In this document: positions 36,044 through 45,436 of the stretch, piece after piece
How the letters are laid out: every line of letters starts with the position of its first letter
Numbering within the stretch: position 1 is the first letter of the stretch
From: Kluyvera sp047971185
Lineage (GTDB): Bacteria; Pseudomonadota; Gammaproteobacteria; Enterobacterales; Enterobacteriaceae
Direction: 5' to 3'
Assembly (NCBI RefSeq): GCF_047971185.1
Contig: NZ_JBKDZH010000065.1
Coordinates: 27,604 to 91,603 of the forward strand
Length of the DNA: 64,000 bases
Notes under the pieces: generated by a model
The model's database searches: none
The model's input: only the letters and a program-made list of their open reading frames with translations
What the model was told of the DNA's origin: nothing
Translations under genes and position numbers: made by a program

Positions 36044-36838
36044 TTAGTGTACTGCCGGGGGATTTCCATCCTGCTGGTTATTATCGCGTAACCGTTGCAG
36101 CGGGTCCTGGCCGTAGAAGCCGCAGAAACGCTGCCACAGCGCCGGGAAACGCGGGGCGAAAAGTTCAGGGGCGCTGAAAAAATATTCAGAGAGCACTGCA
36201 AAGCATTCTGCCGGATCGGTCGCCGCATAGGCATCGATGCTGGCGGCATTTTCGCCAACTAAATCAATCTCATCCTGAATATTGTTCATTGCCGCGTGCA
36301 GATCGTGTTCCCAGCCTGCCACTTCACGCAGAGGGATAAACGGCACGCCGCTGGCGCGATCGCCGTTGCGCGTGTCGAGCTTATGCGCCACTTCGTGAAT
36401 AATCAGGTTGAAACCGGAGGCATCGAAAGAATCCTGAATATCGAGCCAGTTCAGTACGATGGGCCCCTGCTGCCAGCTTTGGCCGGACTGGACCACCCGC
36501 TGGTTATGCACCAGCCCGATATCGTCCTCCCACTCGTCATCGACGATAAACGGGGCAGGATAGATGAGAATTTCATGAAAGCCGTCGAGCCACTCCAGGC
36601 CAAGCTCCATCACCGGCAGACAGAACAGCAGCGCAATTCGCGCTTCGGTGACGGGTTCAACGGTCAGCCCCTGTAAAAACACCATCCGCTTTTGCTGTAA
36701 GAAACGGTCGGCAAGCTGAACCAGCTTCACCTGCTCGTCCATCGACAGATTGGCTAACAGTGGAATCGCCAGGGCCTGCGCCCATGGCAAATCGGCTTTT
36801 TCGGCAGTGTCACTCGTTTTCCAGGGCCATTTAATCAT
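36044..36838 (-). CDS. mtfA: MtfA, zinc aminopeptidase and Mlc-titration factor
   Basis: The protein has 264 residues, near-identical over long stretches to E. coli MtfA (YeeI), including WLDGFHEILIYPAPFIVDDE and the metal motif HEVAHKLD near residue 148. MtfA binds the glucose repressor Mlc, relieving repression of ptsG, and has peptidase activity. The start at MIKWPWK (36838) follows the E. coli homologue. It lies between tRNA-Asn and tRNA-Ser, as in E. coli. Confidence 0.95.
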   Translation of the reverse strand: MIKWPWKTSDTAEKADLPWAQALAIPLLANLSMDEQVKLVQLADRFLQQKRMVFLQGLTVEPVTEARIALLFCLPVMELGLEWLDGFHEILIYPAPFIVDDEWEDDIGLVHNQRVVQSGQSWQQGPIVLNWLDIQDSFDASGFNLIIHEVAHKLDTRNGDRASGVPFIPLREVAGWEHDLHAAMNNIQDEIDLVGENAASIDAYAATDPAECFAVLSEYFFSAPELFAPRFPALWQRFCGFYGQDPLQRLRDNNQQDGNPPAVH

Positions 36839-36931
36839 CATTCTGCTCGTAAACTCGTCACTTGAACGCAATTGAAGAGACTGGGTCTGTTAAAATGCCA
36901 AAATACCTGGCATGATGGCAACCATCAAAAC

Positions 36932-37021
36932 GGAGAGATGCCGGAGCGGCTGAACGGACCGGTCTCGAAAACCGGAGTAGGGGCAACTCTACCGGGGGTT
37001 CAAATCCCCCTCTCTCCGCCA
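36932..37021 (+). tRNA. serU: tRNA-Ser (CGA)
   Basis: The 90-base gene starts GGAGAGATGCCGGAGCGGCT and ends CTCTCTCCGCCA. Anticodon loop CTCGAAA gives CGA, reading UCG. The long variable arm (GAGTAGGGGCAACTCTACC) is typical of class II tRNA-Ser. It lies beside mtfA as serU does in E. coli. Confidence 0.95.
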
Positions 37022-37347
37022 CTATTCAATCACTTACGCCCTAACGTTTCAACGACCACCATCACACTTGGCATAGTGTAGGTCTACTTACCCATCCTGA
37101 ATTCCGCTATCAACATACTCTGAATCTTCGTGCGCTGATCTCTGCGCTTTTCCGCGGGCGTCGTCCAGTAGCCGTTTCTGAACCTTAATTCTTTGCTGGC
37201 ATGCCAACGGTGCGGTTTGTTTAAATTTGTACAAATTAAGGCTTTCTTTCAACGCGCGGCATATGCGTAAATACTTAAATGTGCAATTTTTACGGACATC
37301 CTGTTGCGCTCTACACTCATAGGGAAGAGAACTAATCAGGTATTTCT
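37022..37347. other. Intergenic stretch with a possible gene-end relic
   Basis: About 325 bp lie between tRNA-Ser and the IprA-like gene. On the minus strand (about 37,097-37,230) an open stretch reads NKPHRWHASKELRFRNGYWT, then TPAEKRRDQRTKIQSML and IAEFRMGK, and then a stop. It resembles the C-terminus of a real protein with no upstream start, possibly a prophage or island relic. The promoter of the rightward regulator should be at the right end; GGAAGAGAAC precedes its leader. Confidence 0.35.
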
Positions 37348-37977
37348 ATGCATATTTTACCGCCTATCCGCCCGGAGCAGAGCATCCAGCGTTTGACGGC
37401 CCTGCTTGAGCCGATTGCCGAAAAGATGAAGGTAGTGCCGCGTAAGCGCATGACCTGGACACACAAAAACCAGCCGCAGCTTTACCTCTTTCTTGACGGC
37501 GAACTGTCGATTCTCAGAGCCTCTGACGGCCTGTTGATTGTCACCGTTTACGATCCCCACCTGTTTGGCATTGCCGAAATGATCCAGCCTGTACGTGGTC
37601 ATTTGCTGCGCGTAGAAACCGAGTCAACGATATTACGTGTTGATGCCAATGCGGCGATGGAGGTATTTCGTGAACAGGGCGTCTGGGAAGACGTTGCCTC
37701 GTTGCTGTCATACCACACGGCTTACCTGTTTTACCGCGATGCGCTGGTAGTACAACAGCGTACTTATTCGGTGATTCGCAACCATTTACTGGAAATGAGC
37801 CAGCTGCCGGAAGAGACGCGGATGCGGGTGTCGATTCTGGAATATATTCAGGAACGTACGCACCTCTCACGCAGCAGCGTTTTAAATGTACTCTCGGCGC
37901 TGAAGAGCGGAGGGTATATTAGCTTTAAACGCGGCGGTTATTTAACGGAGCTAAATACTTTACCTGAGCGTTTTTAA
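37348..37977 (+). CDS. IprA-like Crp-fold winged-helix regulator
   Basis: The protein has 209 residues. A cyclic-nucleotide-binding-like N-domain (PQLYLFLDGELSILRASDGL, FGIAEMIQPVRGHLLR) precedes a winged HTH (VSILEYIQERTHLSRSSVLN, VLSALKSGGYISFKRGGYL). The layout and ending (LNTLPERF) match the IprA/YaiV family of enteric bacteria, linked to oxidative-stress resistance. No nucleotide-binding residues are evident. It is monocistronic, ending at a terminator facing the lipoprotein gene. Confidence 0.75.
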   Translation: MHILPPIRPEQSIQRLTALLEPIAEKMKVVPRKRMTWTHKNQPQLYLFLDGELSILRASDGLLIVTVYDPHLFGIAEMIQPVRGHLLRVETESTILRVDANAAMEVFREQGVWEDVASLLSYHTAYLFYRDALVVQQRTYSVIRNHLLEMSQLPEETRMRVSILEYIQERTHLSRSSVLNVLSALKSGGYISFKRGGYLTELNTLPERF

Positions 37978-37994
37978 CCCATAATAATGCCTAG

Positions 37995-38015
37995 CCCCTC
38001 TCATTGCTGGAGGGG
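37995..38015 (+). terminator. Hairpin between two convergent genes
   Basis: CCCCTC (37995-38000) and GAGGGG (38010-38015) form a 6-bp stem with a 9-base loop followed by ATTT. It follows the IprA-like gene by 17 bp. It probably ends the rightward transcript; it is short, so only moderately confident. Confidence 0.5.
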
Positions 38016-38017
38016 AT

Positions 38018-38401
38018 TTAACCTTGAATCAAAGGCTTAAGCGCCTCATTCACCTTCTGTAATCCGCTGGCATTTTGTTCTTTCAGATAGTAATTATTCA
38101 TCAGTTGAATCTGATCAAGCTTTGACAGTGAAACATAAACCCGGTGTGCCTCGCTGTGCTCATCAAATATTTCGGCGGTTTTGACGTCAGTAAGATAATC
38201 CGTTTTCAGGTTAAGTGCCGTAGTATCAAGAATGCGTTTATTTTGCTGGTAGATTGCGGCCATCGCCGCCGTATTTTCCGATGGCTGACCATTCTGGATA
38301 ACAGGAATCTGAATAGCATTAATTTTGGTTAAAGCGGCCGGTGGCTGTGAACTGCAGGCGCTGAGGAACGCTGCAAAGAGAATAAGAGAGAGCTGACGCA
38401 T
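38018..38401 (-). CDS. Hypothetical lipoprotein
   Basis: The protein has 127 residues. The signal peptide MRQLSLILFAAFLSACSS ends in a lipobox LSAC, giving a lipidated protein. The mature part is short and helical (AAMAAIYQQNKRILDTTALN) with no recognisable domain. No Asp at +2 (the residue is Ser), so outer-membrane sorting is expected. I do not recognise the family. Convergent with the IprA-like gene. Confidence 0.75.
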   Translation of the reverse strand: MRQLSLILFAAFLSACSSQPPAALTKINAIQIPVIQNGQPSENTAAMAAIYQQNKRILDTTALNLKTDYLTDVKTAEIFDEHSEAHRVYVSLSKLDQIQLMNNYYLKEQNASGLQKVNEALKPLIQG

Positions 38402-38588
38402 GATGTTTCCTGGGGTTTATTATCATGGCGTTTATTATCTTTTTTCACTGCGGAGCGGCGAGCGTTGATTTATCCATTTTTAAATAATGAGCGTGCTTGA
38501 CGGCCTGAGGCGGTTAGCGTCTTTTGATTTTGTTGCGTCAGGAAAAGGTGTGCGAATGACTGATGCCAGCTTCGCACACTGCTAAACA

Positions 38589-39569
38589 TTATGCGCCCGA
38601 GCTGGCCCGTACCACTAATTCCACCGGCAGCAGTAGGCTGGCGTCCATTTGTCCATTCAACAAGATCCCCAGCGCCTCACGCCCCAGCCGCTGCTTATCG
38701 ACCGCAATGGTGGTCAATGGCGGCTGCGACCATGCGGCAGGTTCAATATCATCAAACCCCACCAGCGCCACATCTTCCGGCACGCGTAGCCCACGCTCTG
38801 CGCACACCGTTAACACCAGCAGTGCGGTCGCATCGTTGTAGGCAAAAATGGCATCCGGCGGCTCGGTGAGATCGAACAGTTCGTTAATGGCTCGCACCAG
38901 CGATTGCTCGGTATCTAGCTGCGGCAGGGCGATGGCCTCATACTCCGGCGGCATCAGCAGCTGTGCGTCATACAACGCCTGTCGATAGCCTTTTTCTCGC
39001 TGCCGGATACTGTAGTGGGAAAGGGTGCTGGCGAGAAACGCAATCCGTTTACGGCCCCGATCCAGCAGGTGACGAGTCGCGAGATAGCCGCCCTGCATAT
39101 TGTCAGGGTTGATGCATGGAAGGCCCGGCGACCAGAGATCGACCAGGACTAGCGGTAGCTTTAACTGTTCCAGCATAGCCATCAGCTCAGGCTCGAAAAA
39201 ACCGGCGCAGATCAGCGCATCGGGCTGGTGAAGCATCACCTGATCGGCCAGCGCGTCACCGGGACCGGTCGCCAGAAAGCTCAGCGCAATTTCCTGCTCG
39301 CGACATTCTGCCTCGATGCTGAGAAACAGCGGTGAATAGAAGGGCAGCGCGCGGCTGATATTGTGCTGGCGATGCAGCAAAAACAGCACGCGCTTAATTT
39401 TGTCGCTGCGCAGACGGGAAAAATCATATCCCTGCTGCTCGGCTGCGGCGATGATACGCTGCCGAGTCTCTTCGCGCAGGCCCGGCTGGCCCTTCAACGC
39501 GCGAGAGACCGCGCCGGGCGACACGCCGCACGCGGCGGCGATATCGCGAATTCTGACTGCTTTAGCCAT
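38589..39569 (-). CDS. LacI-family sugar-responsive repressor
   Basis: The protein has 326 residues. The HTH and hinge begin VRIRDIAAACGVSPGAVSRA, LKGQPGLREETRQRI. A periplasmic-binding-protein-like sensor domain follows (DALICAGFFEPELMAML, AIFAYNDATALLVL, DVALVGFDDIEPAAWS). It is 18 bp downstream of the ROK kinase gene, which it probably autoregulates. Effector unknown, likely a sugar or sugar phosphate. Confidence 0.9.
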   Translation of the reverse strand: MAKAVRIRDIAAACGVSPGAVSRALKGQPGLREETRQRIIAAAEQQGYDFSRLRSDKIKRVLFLLHRQHNISRALPFYSPLFLSIEAECREQEIALSFLATGPGDALADQVMLHQPDALICAGFFEPELMAMLEQLKLPLVLVDLWSPGLPCINPDNMQGGYLATRHLLDRGRKRIAFLASTLSHYSIRQREKGYRQALYDAQLLMPPEYEAIALPQLDTEQSLVRAINELFDLTEPPDAIFAYNDATALLVLTVCAERGLRVPEDVALVGFDDIEPAAWSQPPLTTIAVDKQRLGREALGILLNGQMDASLLLPVELVVRASSGA

Positions 39570-39587
39570 CTCACTCCCACTATTCGG

Positions 39588-40490
39588 TTATCGACGTTGT
39601 TCTCCCAGCCAGGCCGCGCCGCGCACGCCGCTGCTGTCACCGTGAAGCGCCTGCACGACAGGGGTACAGCACTGCTGGCCAAATACGTACTGCGCAATGC
39701 GATCCTGCAGGCCGGTATACAGCTGAGGAATATTCGACACCCCGCCGCCGAGCACGATGGCATCGGGATCGAGCATGTTGATCACTCCGGCCAGCGCGCG
39801 AGCGACCTGATCCTGATAGCGATCCCACAACGACGCGACGGCCGCATTGCCTGCATTCAGTTGGGAAATAATATCCGGTACCCTATCATGTTTACTAAAT
39901 TTCTGAAAATACTGTCGTTGCAGGCCGCTGCCGGAGATAAAGCTCTCGATGCAGTTAGTTTGCCCGCAGTAGCACACGTCGCTGGCGCCGTCTTTCTGCG
40001 GATGGTAGTGGGGGAGGACGTTATGCCCCCATTCACCGGCGCAGGCGTTCGGGCCGGTAATCAAGCTGTTATCAACGCACAGGCCGCCGCCGCAGCCGGT
40101 GCCTAAGATCACGCCAAAGACCACGCCGTAACCCTTACCCGCACCGTCGATGGCTTCAGACAGCGTAAAGCAGTTGGCGTCGTTGGTGACGGCAACGGGC
40201 ATTTCCAGCCGTTGTTCAAGGTGCTGGACAAACGGTTGCTGATTCAGTACCAGAATATTTGAGTTTTTGATGAGCCCGTCGCGCCCCGCAGCGCCGGGGA
40301 TCCCAAGCCCTACGGAGAGCGATGGCTGCGTGGCTTCTCGCGCGTCGCGAACGGCGCCGATAACGGCCTGAAAAAATGCGTCATAGCTTTGTTTTGGCGT
40401 GGCATAGCGTTGGCGATATACGATTTCGCCGCCGTCATCCAGTACGACCGCCTCAATTTTGGTGCCGCCGATATCCAGTCCTAATCTCAT
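39588..40490 (-). CDS. ROK-family sugar kinase, Mak/NagK-like
   Basis: The protein has 300 residues. ATP-binding LGLDIGGTKIEAVVLDDGG, sugar site VTNDANCFTLSEAIDGAGKG, GTGCGGGLCVDN and zinc site GEWGHNVLP..CYCGQTNCIESFISG are all present. The catalytic Asp (NDANC) and the zinc cysteines are intact. It resembles E. coli Mak fructokinase (for example GDSSGVRGAAWL at the end), so fructose is the first guess. The start at MRLGLDIGG (40490) follows the family. It begins the kinase-LacI operon. Confidence 0.85.
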   Translation of the reverse strand: MRLGLDIGGTKIEAVVLDDGGEIVYRQRYATPKQSYDAFFQAVIGAVRDAREATQPSLSVGLGIPGAAGRDGLIKNSNILVLNQQPFVQHLEQRLEMPVAVTNDANCFTLSEAIDGAGKGYGVVFGVILGTGCGGGLCVDNSLITGPNACAGEWGHNVLPHYHPQKDGASDVCYCGQTNCIESFISGSGLQRQYFQKFSKHDRVPDIISQLNAGNAAVASLWDRYQDQVARALAGVINMLDPDAIVLGGGVSNIPQLYTGLQDRIAQYVFGQQCCTPVVQALHGDSSGVRGAAWLGEQRR

Positions 40491-40642
40491 GGTTGCTGTC
40501 CTGTTGCATGTCGAGTGATACACAGCAGTGTAGATAATTTGTTTACTATACAAAAGAATTTCGTGCGAAATTTGTGAACTAAAGATGTGGATAGGCCATT
40601 GCAGAAGGAAAAGGGAAAGGCAGGTTATTTAGTAGATAAAAT

Positions 40643-40666
40643 CAGGCCCTGAATAATCAGGGCCTG
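40643..40666 (-). terminator. Intrinsic terminator of the autotransporter gene
   Basis: CAGGCCCTGA and TCAGGGCCTG form a 10-bp perfect stem with an ATAA loop, 8 bp beyond the autotransporter stop. On the minus strand ATTTTATCT follows. It separates the autotransporter from the ROK-LacI operon. Confidence 0.8.
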
Positions 40667-40674
40667 GAGGCTAA

Positions 40675-43326
40675 TTAGAAGTGATAGCTTACGCCAGCCT
40701 GTACGCTGGCGTCGTTGTCCACATCGCCGGTGCCGAAGTACACACCGGTATTCAGCGAGAAGTCTTTACCAATGGTGGTATTGATCCCTGCGCCGAAGAT
40801 ACCCATCGTCGCGTTATGGCCGTTAGTGTTGTGATAGTCCGCCGCTTTGATGTCGGTGTTATCGCTAAACTCGGTCTGATAGCGCGCATCCAGCCATGGA
40901 TACAGCTCCACGTTTTTATTGAGATCCGCCAGTTTGGTGGTCACACGCATACCCACGCCGGTGTTCCATTCAGATACCTGGCTGTCGCCGAAGGTAATGG
41001 CCTGATCGGAGAAGCCGTCTTCCTGGGCTTTATCCCAACCGAGGGTGGCGTACGGCTGAAGGACGGTTTCACCCGGCAGCACGACGTTGACGCCGGCACG
41101 AGCCTGGGTGGTGTACAGGTTACCGTCGGAGGAACCGTTCAGCGCCTGGGTCATACCGGTAGTGGCGTTGCTGACGTTGTTTGCCGAGGTGGAGTAGCGC
41201 ATATCGCCATAGCTGAAGCTACCGTCAACGAACATGCCCCACAGGTTGTCGTGCAGAGACTGCTGCCAGCCGCCGTACACGCTGTAGTAGTTACCATAGA
41301 CGCTGTCGCTGAAATTGTTGCTGCCGTTACCGGTGCTGCGATCGCGGCTGCGGGTCCAGCCCAGCGCAATACCGCCGGTCAGGCTGTCGCCGTTGCCCAG
41401 GTGGGACGTCCAGTCCACGCCGCCCTGAACGCCCTGCGTAACGTCTTTATAGTCAACGTCATCGCTGTACTCGCCGTTCTGGTAGAGGAAGTCACCCCAG
41501 ACCTGCGCGCCGTCAACGCCGTGGCCGAACAGGTTTTGCAGGTGCACCTGGTTGAGGCGGTTGGCCAGATCGTCGGTGATCATGCGGCCAGCCTGTTTCG
41601 CCGCGTCCAGACCGGCAATCATGCCCTGCACGTCGCTGGACAGATCGCCGCGAGAGCTGCTGAACAGCACGTTGTAGGTCTTGTCTGCAGATGCCTGCAG
41701 CCCGGTTGTGACGGCCTGCTGCTCTTGTTGCGTCAGGCTGTTGTTGTAGTTGTACGCGCCGTTACGGCTTTCAACCTGCTGCTCACCGTTGCTGAAGGCG
41801 ACTGACACCGCATTGGATGGGCTGCTTGCGTTGGTGGTAAAGGTTGCGACCGCCACATTTTGCTGGTTAGCCGTGCTCATTGAGGTGTTGGTCACGACCA
41901 GATTGTTGTTCGCCGTCGCGCCAACGGAGCCCAGGTTAACCAGGCTGTCGGAAGACATATTCACCTGTACGTTATTACCCGTGGAGTTGGTGACATACAG
42001 CGTAGAGCCTGATTGAATGTTCCACGTGGTGTTATCCTCAATAGTATCAACGGTCAGGTTGTTGTTACCGGCGGTATTCACGGTTTCGAAGCTAGCGATA
42101 GACCCATCCACTGAGCTACCCGCATCCAGGGAAAGCGTATCGGCCCCCGCACCGCCGTTGACGGTGCCCTTCACGTGAGAATTATTCGCTAAGGTGATGG
42201 CGTCGTTACCCGAACCGGTGGTGATGCTGCCGTTGACCGTGGCGTTATTCAGCGCGACAGTGGTATTTCCTTCGTTTTCTGCATTAATGTCGCCCGTCAA
42301 TGTGCTATTGCTCATGGTTACGGTTGCAGCGCTGTGATCGGCGAGGATAATATCGCCGGTAACATTGCTGTTTCCGCTCATGTTCAGGCTGGCGGTAGAA
42401 CTGCTGCCGGTGCCTACCATCGCAATATCACCGGTAACTTTACTATTGTTCAGCGTAACGCTTGAAGCCTTCTTGCCGGATACGCCCATGGCGATGGTGC
42501 TACCGTTCAGCAGAGTATCAATGGCGGACGCATCGCTATTGCCAGCGATATTATCTTCAAAATATTTTAAAAGCGTTTTGTCTGTCGGTTGGCTGACCGA
42601 GCCAACGACAGTACTATTCTCCAGGGTAATGGTATTATTGCCCCCATTACTCATAGCATAAATGGCTCCCGTTGAACCATTTGTGCCGCCAATCGAGCTG
42701 TCGGACATCGAGATATTATTATCCCCGCCAGTGACCGCATACACAGAGCCCATCAGCGTGCTGCCATTTTTGATGCTGATGTTATTGGTACCCGCGTTAG
42801 AACCGGAGTCGACAAAGATTGCCGCGCCGTCCATATAGGCTTTATTACCCTGGGCAGGTTTGTAACCATAGGCAGTGCTGTCGTCTTCGCCGTTTAAGGT
42901 CGAATGATTGATGGCCAGGTTAACGTTGGTGGAATCGCCGCTGGCCTTATTGCCCGCTTCAATCATATCGGTAGTTGCATTATTCAGTGTTACGTTTTTT
43001 GTGCCAATATATCCTGCCTGAATATAAGTGTCAGACATATTGGTACCGTTAACGGTTAAGGACTGCGTATCGCCTTTGGTTTGATCCCACAGATAGATAG
43101 CGTTGTCATTATTCTTATCGCTCATGACCGCAGAGCCATTATTATTGACAAACATCAGATGTGTACCGTTTGGTCCCGGTTGGTTTGTCACATCCTGAAA
43201 ACCACAGGTCGTTGTTGATGTGCTGGTGCAGGGATCGGTTTGGCCCGCGAGCGCTGAGCCTGACATCGCTGAAAGAGACAGAAGAATGCACTGTGAAAGC
43301 AGTGTCAATCGAGCTGTATGACGCAT
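40675..43326 (-). CDS. Type V autotransporter with beta-helix passenger
   Basis: The protein has 883 residues. Signal peptide MRHTARLTLLSQCILLSLSA..ALAG covers residues 1-28. The passenger (about 30-560) is Asn/Thr/Ser-rich with repeated beta-helix turns (for example LNNATVNGSITTGSGNDAIT). The C-terminal translocator barrel, from about residue 610 (WGDFLYQNGEYSDDVDYKDV), ends in the outer-membrane signature GVSYHF with terminal Phe. It has two cysteines near the passenger start (DPCTSTSTTTCGF). AidA-I/pertactin-type adhesins are the closest class; the binding target is unknown. Its upstream region is 405 bp and AT-rich. Confidence 0.9.
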   Translation of the reverse strand: MRHTARLTLLSQCILLSLSAMSGSALAGQTDPCTSTSTTTCGFQDVTNQPGPNGTHLMFVNNNGSAVMSDKNNDNAIYLWDQTKGDTQSLTVNGTNMSDTYIQAGYIGTKNVTLNNATTDMIEAGNKASGDSTNVNLAINHSTLNGEDDSTAYGYKPAQGNKAYMDGAAIFVDSGSNAGTNNISIKNGSTLMGSVYAVTGGDNNISMSDSSIGGTNGSTGAIYAMSNGGNNTITLENSTVVGSVSQPTDKTLLKYFEDNIAGNSDASAIDTLLNGSTIAMGVSGKKASSVTLNNSKVTGDIAMVGTGSSSTASLNMSGNSNVTGDIILADHSAATVTMSNSTLTGDINAENEGNTTVALNNATVNGSITTGSGNDAITLANNSHVKGTVNGGAGADTLSLDAGSSVDGSIASFETVNTAGNNNLTVDTIEDNTTWNIQSGSTLYVTNSTGNNVQVNMSSDSLVNLGSVGATANNNLVVTNTSMSTANQQNVAVATFTTNASSPSNAVSVAFSNGEQQVESRNGAYNYNNSLTQQEQQAVTTGLQASADKTYNVLFSSSRGDLSSDVQGMIAGLDAAKQAGRMITDDLANRLNQVHLQNLFGHGVDGAQVWGDFLYQNGEYSDDVDYKDVTQGVQGGVDWTSHLGNGDSLTGGIALGWTRSRDRSTGNGSNNFSDSVYGNYYSVYGGWQQSLHDNLWGMFVDGSFSYGDMRYSTSANNVSNATTGMTQALNGSSDGNLYTTQARAGVNVVLPGETVLQPYATLGWDKAQEDGFSDQAITFGDSQVSEWNTGVGMRVTTKLADLNKNVELYPWLDARYQTEFSDNTDIKAADYHNTNGHNATMGIFGAGINTTIGKDFSLNTGVYFGTGDVDNDASVQAGVSYHF

Positions 43327-43731
43327 TTTGTTGTCCTTAATATTATATGGGGATAATGACGGACAGAGTATTATTCGAATTGATGATTTTATTAATTTGA
43401 TAAATGTAATGTTGTATATTTAATGAGTCGATACGTTGAGGGGGCTGTTTACGCGCTGAGTCAGTGTTCAGACCTAATATTATATTTATGTGGTGAATGA
43501 TTTTGTGTGCTATGCGGACGTGATTGCCACGTTTTAGTCGATTTAATTATCGTTTAATTATAAATGATTTTTGGCTTGCGCTATCTGGTCGCAAATTGAT
43601 AAATACATTGCGTTGCGTTTACAGATAAATTGTTCAAGGTTGAAATCTTTACTTACCGTTATAAAAAAGCCAGCATCGGGTAGATGCTGGCTTTTATCGG
43701 CGAAATGTATTAATTAGCGAGGATTGGCGCG
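43327..43731. other. Long AT-rich upstream region of the autotransporter, with terminator
   Basis: The 405 bp lie between the fumarase stop and the autotransporter start. At 43663-43696, AAAAAGCCAGCATC and GATGCTGGCTTTTA form a strong stem with loop GGGTA; it is followed by T-rich sequence on both strands, so it can act in both directions and ends the fumarase transcript. The remainder, rich in A and T, presumably holds the autotransporter promoter; AT richness suggests H-NS control, which is inference. Confidence 0.65.
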
Positions 43732-45381
43732 TTAACGCTGAGTGCACCCCGCGCACTGCTTATTCTGAATCTGCTGAAAGAAATCATTCCCTTTATCATC
43801 GACCAGAATAAACGCCGGGAAGTTTTCCACCTCGATTTTCCAGATAGCCTCCATCCCCAGTTCCGGGTAGGCCACGCACTCCAGGCTCTTAATGCTGGTT
43901 TGTGCCAGTACCGCCGCCGGGCCGCCGATGCTACCCAGGTAGAAACCGCCGTGCTTATGGCAGGCGTCGGTCACCTGCTGGCTGCGGTTGCCTTTCGCCA
44001 GCATCACCATGCTGGCACCGTGTGACTGCAGCAGATCAACGTAAGAGTCCATGCGGCCAGCGGTGGTCGGGCCTAAGGAGCCCGAGGCATAGCCTTCTGG
44101 CGTTTTTGCCGGGCCAGCATAGTAGATGGGGTGGTCTTTCACGTACTGCGGCAGTTCTTCTCCGTTATCCAGCAGCTCTTTGAGTTTGGCGTGCGCGATA
44201 TCGCGGGCAACAATGATGGTGCCGTTCAGCGACAGACGCGTAGAAACCGGATGTGCGGAAAGCTGCGCTAAGATCTCGCTCATCGGCTGGTTGAGGTTGA
44301 TGCTGACCGCATTGCCTTCACCCTGCTGACGCAGCGCTTCCGGGATGTACTGCGCCGGATTGTGCTCCAGTTTTTCAATCCAGATACCGTCGCGGTTGAT
44401 TTTCGCCTTGATGTTACGGTCGGCGGAGCAGGAAACCCCCATGCCGATTGGGCAGGACGCACCGTGACGCGGCAGGCGGATAACGCGGATATCGTGAGCG
44501 AAGTATTTACCGCCGAACTGCGCGCCGAGGCCGAGGTTGCGCGCCTCCTCCATTAACGCCTGCTCCAGATTCACGTCGCGGAACGCCTGACCGTGCTCGT
44601 TACCTTCGGTCGGCAGACTGTCATAGTAGCGGGTGGAGGCCAGTTTGACGGTTTTCAGCGTCGATTCTGCGGAAGTCCCGCCAATAACGAACGCAATGTG
44701 ATACGGCGGGCAGGCCGCCGTGCCGAGCGTGCGCATTTTCTCGACCAGGTAGTTTTTCAGTTTGGCCGGGGTGATCAGCGCCTTGGTTTCCTGGTAGAGA
44801 TAGGTCTTGTTCGCCGAGCCGCCGCCTTTAGCGATGCACAGGAACTTGTACTCATCGCCATCGACGCTGTAGAGATCGATCTGCGCCGGCAGGTTGGTGC
44901 CGGTGTTCACTTCTTTATACATGTCCAGCGCGGCGTTCTGCGAGTAGCGCAGGTTGTCAGAGATGTAGGTGTTATAGACGCCCTGCGACAGCGCGGCTTC
45001 ATCGCCGCCGCCGGTCCAGACGCGCTGGCCTTTTTTACCCATAATGATGGCGGTGCCGGTGTCCTGGCAGGTTGGCAGCACGCCTTTCGCGGCGATGTCG
45101 GAGTTACGCAGGAACTGCAACGCCACATACTTATCGTTTTCGCTGGCTTCCGGGTCGCTGAGAATCGCGCCGACCTGTTGCTGATGAGAAGGGCGCAGCA
45201 TAAACGCCGCATCGTGGAAGGCCTGCTGGGCCAGCAGCGTTAACGCTTCAGGGGCCACTTTGAGGACCTCCTGGCCGTCAAACTGGGCCACGGAAACGTG
45301 TTCGCGGCTCAGCAGATAGTATTCGGTATCGTCATGAGACAGCGGGAAGGGGTCCTGGTAGACAAACGGTTTGTTCGACAT
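43732..45381 (-). CDS. fumA: Class I fumarate hydratase (FumA/FumB type)
   Basis: The protein has 549 residues, clearly FumA/FumB-like. Cysteines for the 4Fe-4S cluster are in GVLPTCQDTGTA, LGTAACPPYH and RHGASCPIGMG. It interconverts malate and fumarate in the cytosol. Downstream of the DASS antiporter gene (55 bp gap) and next to fumarate-reductase genes, it would feed fumarate into anaerobic respiration or fermentation, as FumB does in E. coli. The symbol fumA or fumB cannot be decided from the sequence alone; context favours an anaerobic role. Confidence 0.9.
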   Translation of the reverse strand: MSNKPFVYQDPFPLSHDDTEYYLLSREHVSVAQFDGQEVLKVAPEALTLLAQQAFHDAAFMLRPSHQQQVGAILSDPEASENDKYVALQFLRNSDIAAKGVLPTCQDTGTAIIMGKKGQRVWTGGGDEAALSQGVYNTYISDNLRYSQNAALDMYKEVNTGTNLPAQIDLYSVDGDEYKFLCIAKGGGSANKTYLYQETKALITPAKLKNYLVEKMRTLGTAACPPYHIAFVIGGTSAESTLKTVKLASTRYYDSLPTEGNEHGQAFRDVNLEQALMEEARNLGLGAQFGGKYFAHDIRVIRLPRHGASCPIGMGVSCSADRNIKAKINRDGIWIEKLEHNPAQYIPEALRQQGEGNAVSINLNQPMSEILAQLSAHPVSTRLSLNGTIIVARDIAHAKLKELLDNGEELPQYVKDHPIYYAGPAKTPEGYASGSLGPTTAGRMDSYVDLLQSHGASMVMLAKGNRSQQVTDACHKHGGFYLGSIGGPAAVLAQTSIKSLECVAYPELGMEAIWKIEVENFPAFILVDDKGNDFFQQIQNKQCAGCTQR

Positions 45382-45436
45382 AGCTCTTCACTCCATAAAA
45401 TAAAACCGCCGGAGGTTGCCCGCCGACGGTTATGAA

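Noticed and set aside
40681..41805. 374-codon frame opposite the autotransporter
   Set aside because: Shadow of the autotransporter barrel in the opposite strand, Val/Ala-rich and without a start signal.
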